NCBI GenBank assembly: GCA_020746105.1
Contig: CM036636.1
Coordinates: 6,510,001-6,574,000 of the forward strand
Direction of reading: 5' to 3'
DNA from: Trogon surrucura
Taxonomy: Eukaryota > Chordata > Aves > Trogoniformes > Trogonidae
DNA length: 64,000 bases
Shown: positions 25,840 through 64,000 of the stretch, in pieces
Layout of the letters: every line of letters starts with the position of its first letter
Numbering within the stretch: position 1 is the stretch's first letter
Notes under the pieces: generated by a model
Seen by the model: only the letters and a program-made list of their open reading frames with translations
The model's database searches: none
Told to the model about the DNA's origin: nothing
Position numbers and translations under genes: made by a program

Positions 25840-26340
25840 TGGCAACGATCCACACCTTCTCCTCCCAGCCTCAAGAGCCCCATTTAAGGTTTGGCAGGAG
25901 GGATCACTCTCTGTTGCAGTCGTGTTGTAGGGGGCGCTGATATCGAGTTCAACTACAGCTGTGCCTGGCTGTAGGCGCTGCTGGTGTGGAGCCTGGTGTA
26001 CATCTGGCCTTATCTCAGACCTGTCTCACCCCTGCAGACCTGTACAGCCATGGCCAGACTGTGCCTGACCTTGGTTACCGTCACCTGAGCTACACAATGA
26101 CTTTTCAGCTCGGCCTGTCTTATTGCTATGAGCTTGCCTGAAGACTTGAGCTCTTGGCTGCTCCCAGCTTCCAGCCCTGAGCCTGCTCCTCTCGCTTTGC
26201 TTGGGCATTGTGGGACTGAACCGCTGGCAGTCGGGCTTCTGCGCTGTGGTCTGTGCTACCAGGCTCATCTTCCAACTCCATGTCCCTCAGGGACCAGCTA
26301 CGTCCCCGTGACTCAGCTCGTTGAGTAGGGTAACAAACGG
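25840..26340 (+). mobile_element. Candidate unclassified interspersed repeat, possibly LTR-like
   Basis: About 500 bp of higher G+C sequence is set sharply into A+T-rich surroundings. It includes a TATA-like ATTTAAGG at about 25883-25890, then a stretch open on both strands (for example plus 26128-26328, minus 26026-26268). A TATA-like box followed by G+C-rich sequence resembles a solo LTR promoter, but I could not see clear terminal TG...CA ends or a target-site duplication. It might instead be a CpG-depleted regulatory element. Confidence 0.3.
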
Positions 26341-28134
26341 ACACTAAGTCTGTTTCACTCTATACTGAGGTGCACGTGTTGGCTGTCCCCAAGCCGAGAT
26401 TTTTTTTGACACTGCTGGTGCCTCCAATACAATCTCAACGGTTGTCCATGATGCACTTAAAAAAAAAAAAATCTGTGAGGGGTTCCAAAATTAGATGTCT
26501 GGGTACAACGAAGGAGTAAAGGAAAAAGATATCCAGGCTAAATATATTTAACCACAGCTGAAAATAACTGTACTTGCTAGAAAAAGCACATTTAGAGCAA
26601 GACAAATCTTGTCTGGAAGCTACAATAAAACACATCAATGTAACGATGAATATGTTACAGACAGCAGCCAGTTTGCATATTGATAGGAATGTAAATTTAA
26701 GTATAGACATCTCCTAACAGAAAAGTTCTTAGAGAAACGCATAGCCGAAGTAAACCTGTTAAATTCTAATTTTGAAATTGTTTCGTCTAGGTAGGTGGGA
26801 AACTTATCATTACTTACATAGTGGAGAGTTACACGAAAAAATCTGTAGACAGTTTCTAGTCTGTGGCACAGAAATCCCTGATGGCTATTAGGAAACACCT
26901 TCAGTGTAAGAGAGATTCTTCATGTGAGTCCATCTCTGGATTTGTAAGAGAAAGATTCTTACTACTTGACCACTGAAGCGTGCCTGACACTCGGTAGCGG
27001 AGCAAGGCATGGCAGCCTGCGCTGCAGCTGTGCTTGCAAGCTAATATTTATCAGGAGTCAAAAGTCTCCAGGTTTCCCAGGTGGTCCGTGCACAGAAATT
27101 ACAACTACAACATTAAGAATATTAATTCTAATAAAATATCTGGACCAGAGTTTTATTTCCAGAATTACTAGATGTTGCAGTGACCTGAGCTTCTCACAAG
27201 CTGTGGGGTGTAGCTACGTGCACCGCAAGGGCTGATGCTGCCAGGACATCTAGCGGCGGCTGCCAGTTACTGCCCAAGGAAAAACAACTAGAAAAATACA
27301 GATGGATTTTTTTTTCTTGCTTCCCGATACTTTCTGGTAGCAGTTCAGGTTTCTTTGGCTGATGGCGAGATTTTTATGTTTGTTTTATTATCTTTGTTTT
27401 ATCAAACAAAAAGGGAGAAATTAAATTGCAAGAAAAAACGAACCATAACATGTGATCACGTCTGTAATGGAACATTCTATACCATCTTGCTCACATAGAG
27501 GTCAAGACTATTGATTTTCTCTGCCTTTTCACCCTCACTTGAGTTTTACTGCTCGCCTGGTCCAGTCCAGTTGTTTACCTGGCTCTAGATGCAGAAACTT
27601 GCACTTACTCCATCCACTGAGAGGGAAAATCGGAATGTTTGCATTCTAAGAGCTGACTCAGTGAATTATACTTATTTATATTGGTGGCTTCTCATAAGGA
27701 AGACAGTGCATCATCTTTCAATTTACTTTTTTTTTTAGCAATAGTTTAGTCTTAAAGCAAATTTAATTGATGCTATTCAGGTTCACTTTGCTTCTTGTGT
27801 TACTTATGTTACTTATGTTACTCCCAGTTTGAATAACAAAGTCTCAGAAGCCAGGCCCAACCCACTTGTCATTTTATTTTTAAGTGGGGCTACAGTTCCA
27901 AATAATTCCATCGCTTCAACGCTATTCTAGTAAGGAAGCAGAAAGTTTTGCTACTTTTTTATGGGGTCATATTTAAAATCAATATTCTAAACCCAGCTTT
28001 AAACAGAAACATGGTTTTTCAGTTGCTTGGACCACCCGGTGCTCAGACACCTGCTCTCGCCACAGGTCCCAAGAAGCAGCTGAAACCTTCTGCCTGACCC
28101 GCGGCTGAGCTGGAAGCAACAACCCCCAAACCCC

Positions 28135-28205
28135 CCCCGTGAACCCAAACCCGCCCCGTGAACCCAAACCCGCCCCGTGAACCCAAACCTCCCGGTGAAC
28201 CAGGG
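28135..28205 (+). repeat. 19-bp minisatellite upstream of GPR107
   Basis: Three near-perfect 19-bp units, CCCCGTGAACCCAAACCCG, occupy 28135-28153, 28154-28172 and 28173-28191, followed by a degenerate partial copy. Because 19 is not a multiple of three, overlapping minus-strand frames show a repeated Gly/Phe/Val-rich peptide, which is an artefact of the repeat. It lies at the upstream edge of the GPR107 CpG island. Confidence 0.9.
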
Positions 28206-28604
28206 CCCCGAGGGTAAGGCGGGAAGGGCTCTGTCCTTTGTCCGGCCGGGGGTCAGAGTAGCTCGTGTCACCTCCCCCCCAAGCCACAAAGGCCGGTGTG
28301 GGGAAGGCTCAGGGGGTCCTTTTGGCCGGCGAGAGCCACCGCCGCGGGGGGAACTCGCCGCGGGGGGAACCGGCCACGGGGCCCAGGGCGCTGCCACGGC
28401 CCTCGCTGAGGGGCCCGGGGGGAGCCGTGGGAAGGAGGCAGCCTGCGGGCGGGGGGCAGCCCGGCAGAGCCCAGAAGGGCCCGGACAAGAAGGAAAGGAA
28501 GGGGCTGGGAAACCACCAGACGCCGCTGGCAGGGCCCGGTGACCTGAGACGAGGCCCGCCGCCGGGCCGGCAGTGGCAGCGGGGCGGGGCAGCCACGCCC
28601 CGGT

Positions 28605-28631
28605 CACGTGCTCCCACCGCCTCGTCACGTG
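28605..28631. promoter_or_regulatory. Paired E-boxes CACGTG, 21 bp apart
   Basis: Two copies of the palindrome, each preceded by GT (GTCACGTG), start at 28605 and 28626. The offset is exactly 21 bp, or two helical turns, so bound dimers would face the same side of DNA. They lie about 70-90 bp before the ATG. The GTCACGTG form resembles the core of the CLEAR element bound by TFEB/TFE3. Confidence 0.6.
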
Positions 28632-28654
28632 CCCCCCGCCCCGCCCCGTTGACC

Positions 28655-28663
28655 CCGGAAGTG
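28655..28663 (+). promoter_or_regulatory. ETS-family site CCGGAAGTG
   Basis: Exact match to the high-affinity ETS/GABP core, placed 34 bp before the GPR107 ATG, as in many CpG-island promoters. It probably lies near the transcription start. Confidence 0.6.
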
Positions 28664-28676
28664 GCGGGGGAAGAGG

Positions 28677-28694
28677 ATGCTGACGCTGGAATAA
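28677..28694 (+). CDS. Short upstream ORF (MLTLE) before GPR107
   Basis: An ATG at 28677 with a purine at -3 opens a five-codon frame ending at TAA 28692-28694, two bases before the GPR107 ATG. If transcription starts upstream of 28677, this minimal uORF could reduce or modulate translation. If it starts downstream, as is possible with a YY1-positioned start site, the uORF would be absent from mRNA. Confidence 0.35.
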   Translation: MLTLE

Positions 28695-28696
28695 AG

Positions 28697-61555
<32,859 letters not shown>

Positions 61556-62980
61556 TGGACTGGACTGAGGCGGCACTTTCAGAGAAACTTTTTTTAATTT
61601 ATTACTATTACTCTCAGTGGAAAGGGAGCAACAAGCACTTCCCAACACTGAAACTGCAGCGTGGGGTGTATCTAGGGGGAGCAAAGCAGTGGAGAAATAT
61701 TAGCTATTCCTCGGATCATAAGAAAATGGGATTTCTTGGTACCTGCGAGGAGCGTGAAGCTTTCCTAGGGATTTTGGGTAGCATATTCTTTTTTTTCTCC
61801 CCTCCCCCTTTCTGGATCGGTTAGGCATTCTGAGGTGTTTGCAGTTACATTCTTCAGAATGTGTAATACTAATGTGAAGAGAGACCTTTAGTGTGTATGT
61901 AAAGTATATATTTTATATAATGCGCATATATATACACACACTTGCTATGTAACATTTATGCTGGGAAATACAAGGCGTGTCAGAAGGTGAGAAAAGATAA
62001 GAGATGTCAGGGTTGTTTTTTTTCGTTTTGTGAACTCTCTGGCTTGGACAAAACATTGCAAAACAGATGAATAGGAACAACAGCAGTTATTTGAGAGACT
62101 AAATGGGGAATTGGATCAGATGACTGCTGCCACTACTCACATCATTGGGAAGGCTGATAAGCATCTTCTTGTCTTATCCATGCAGTTATTCCCTTGAACG
62201 TGTCACGTTTTCCAGTGTTTTGCTACACAGGAGGCAAGTGACTGTTCTCAGTTAAAAGCACTAGCCCATAGTGCAATAAGCATTAATGTCAAGTCTCCAT
62301 GTTCGTGGAGCTTCTCTTAATTCACACCCACCTGACAAGAGATACACAAGAGGTCTAAGACTGATACTTGCTTTTAAAGGATGCTATTTCAAGCATTTAG
62401 TTTCAAGCTGTGACCCGGAATACTTTGATCTGCTTTATAAAATATTTTCAAGGTATTTCAAAAGACACTCCTTTCTGGCACAGTGTAAACACTGCCAGAA
62501 TCTCCAGTAGAAATCTGTCTAGTAAGTACTGCAGTGTAAATCTCTGGTTCACCATTATTCTGAGTTACTTAGCCTCTCTGGGTGGCCACTTGTACCCCTC
62601 TGGCTTTGTAGGATTAATGATACTGCTGTTTGAGCTGAATTGGTCAAAATGGTATTGCTCCCCAACCCAGGCAATTGCAGCTCCCAGTCCTAAATGGCTT
62701 TTATCAGGAAGGGAGAAGATTATGACCAGAACTGCAGTGCAGGGAACACAGAAGTCTTGACTGTTGGCTGCAAACTTGCAGCGGAGTCTTTAGAGATGTC
62801 AAAATGCCACGTGCGTTTGATCTGTAGTGCTCTGGTGGTGTTAGTAAGGCAAGCTGGTGCCCATAGTTGTAGTAGTAAGGCATAGCACATGGCTGTTAAA
62901 TTTGGGGGAGGATCGAAGTGGTTCGCTGATATAATGAGGATAAGATTTGAGAAAAATAAATCAAGTATAATTTGCTGACC
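61556..62980 (+). other. GPR107: GPR107 3' UTR (probable)
   Basis: Non-coding sequence after the stop, with an alternating AT/CA-rich stretch at about 61905-61942. The only AATAAA before the window end is at 62955-62960. Thus a 3' UTR of about 1.4 kb is plausible, but a longer one running past the window is possible. Confidence 0.55.
62955..62960 (+). terminator. GPR107: Candidate GPR107 polyadenylation signal
   Basis: AATAAA within GAAAAATAAATC, 1.4 kb after the stop codon. The downstream sequence is not strongly G/U-rich, so the assignment is tentative. Confidence 0.45.
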
Positions 62981-64000
62981 CACTGAAGCCTTAATATTCC
63001 TGTAGAGACACTGACAGACAGCACTGTCTGCCAAAGTGCTTCTGTCCCAGTGACAGGGATAGGCATCATCACAGAGCTTCAGCTATGCCAGCATCCTTCA
63101 CAAACTCACTTAGGAATTGCTTTTTTGACTGAAGGGACTACATCTCTGGGGCACAACTGATTAGAGGACTGTTAGCCATGAGGTTGGTTTTATTTTTTCC
63201 TTTAAGTTTAGAAGGGTGATTTTCTTTGGAACCTTGAACCACTGCAGTCACGAACAGGCACTGTGGAGCTCTTCAGTGAGCAGTGTGTACCCAGACTTGC
63301 TGTTTGAAGAGCAGCATTGTTTGTTCCCTTTGCCACTTCCTTTCCCAGGCGTTAGTTCTGTGCATAATGGAAATAGTAGAAATTAGTCTACCTGCTTTAA
63401 CACCTGGAACTGTTTTTTCTCCAGATAAAACATGAGACTAGCCCTCTTCTCTGGATACAGAGTCCTCTTCTGTGTTTTTCTCCTCAGCTCTAGCTGCGCA
63501 GTAATCACAGCAGTGATAGTTTGACTTTTGCTGTCATTGCCTTACAGTAATACAGTTTTGGTAGCAGAAGCCTACACCACTGGAAAAGCTGTCAGGAGAC
63601 CTATGAGCCTTTTAGATCTTCTGCACAAAGAAATCTTCAGCATGTTAAGTAGCTGAGGTGTGAGGAATTGGACTATAAACAAACATAAGCAGTCCCAGCT
63701 TGTCATGCACTTAAATACAATACCAGGAAAAACTCATCCTCTTATTCTGCGCAGTTACTCTGTCCCTGTGGAAATGTCACTGTCTGCATCCAAAGGGCTA
63801 CTCAAACAGGCTGTGAGCTTTGTTCTGAGGAGTCCACTGGAGACTTGAAGTCTGTTGGCACTGAAGCATGTAAGGGGTAAGGATTTGCTGTCAGGAGCAG
63901 AAGTGAGGTAGCACTGTTCATCCGGATGTGATGTTGTTTTGGAACCTGTTAATACGTTTTGTGAATGAGATGGGAAATTCTGATGGGTGTGGTGTTTCAC
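62981..64000. other. Downstream flank, nothing recognised
   Basis: About 1 kb of unremarkable sequence. Open frames (minus 63755-64000, plus 63660-63848) have no recognisable domains. It is either distal GPR107 3' UTR or the start of the spacer towards the next gene. Confidence 0.5.

Larger units (their letters stand above)
23481..28120. other. Intergenic region between FNBP1 and GPR107
   Basis: About 4.6 kb separate the two CpG islands. The sequence is mostly A+T-rich with no credible coding region; frames such as minus 24383-24673 and plus 26966-27235 have no recognisable domains. It contains a TA microsatellite (23610-23626), a pair of TAATTA motifs at 24986-25003, a diverged duplication near 25510-25730, a G+C-rich candidate repeat (about 25840-26340), and a small tandem of a 9-bp unit (GTTACTTAT) at 27799-27822. 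Shared regulatory elements for the divergent genes would be expected here, but none can be proved. Confidence 0.7.

Overview
The window is vertebrate nuclear DNA, most likely from a bird. It has long introns with GT-AG boundaries, two G+C-rich CpG-island promoters in an A+T-rich background, and CR1-type LINE remnants (the sauropsid/avian class) rather than Alu or L1-like elements. The species cannot be fixed from the sequence alone. No bacterial features (operons, CRISPR, IS elements) are present.

Layout. Positions 1 to about 22.8 kb are the large first intron of a minus-strand gene whose first coding exon (MSWGTELW, then a GTGAGT donor) lies at 22816-22793 inside a CpG island. I identify it as FNBP1, the F-BAR endocytosis adaptor, from the peptide and from its neighbour. 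About 23.5-28.2 kb is intergenic, with candidate repeats and microsatellites. A second CpG island at about 28.2-29.1 kb drives GPR107 on the plus strand. Its whole coding sequence, 18 exons from ATG 28697 to TGA 61555, can be assembled by hand with consistent phases: 1692 nt including the stop, 563 residues. The rest, 61556-64000, is 3' UTR and downstream sequence. The two genes are head to head, with start codons 5.9 kb apart, as remembered for human 9q34.

GPR107 product. It has a signal peptide, a luminal domain with a furin-like KSKR site bracketed by the only two cysteines of the mature luminal part, seven membrane segments and an acidic cytosolic tail. FNBP1 (membrane curvature and actin at endocytic sites) and GPR107 (Golgi/endosome membrane protein) both act in membrane trafficking.

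Main points for a second look: (1) intron 14 of GPR107 (8.0 kb) uses a GC-AG donor, and the nearby GT would shift the frame; (2) a possible unrecognised 24-nt in-frame microexon in intron 4 would add eight residues and an N-glycosylation sequon; (3) the two-cysteine/furin arrangement; (4) two CACGTG boxes exactly 21 bp apart, an ETS site, a five-codon uORF and a YY1-type motif over the GPR107 start codon; (5) an uninterrupted run of 29 G in the FNBP1 promoter; (6) an intronic poly(A) signal in intron 17 that would give a shortened tail; (7) CpG-rich islets and a pyrimidine-rich block in the FNBP1 intron that I cannot classify.
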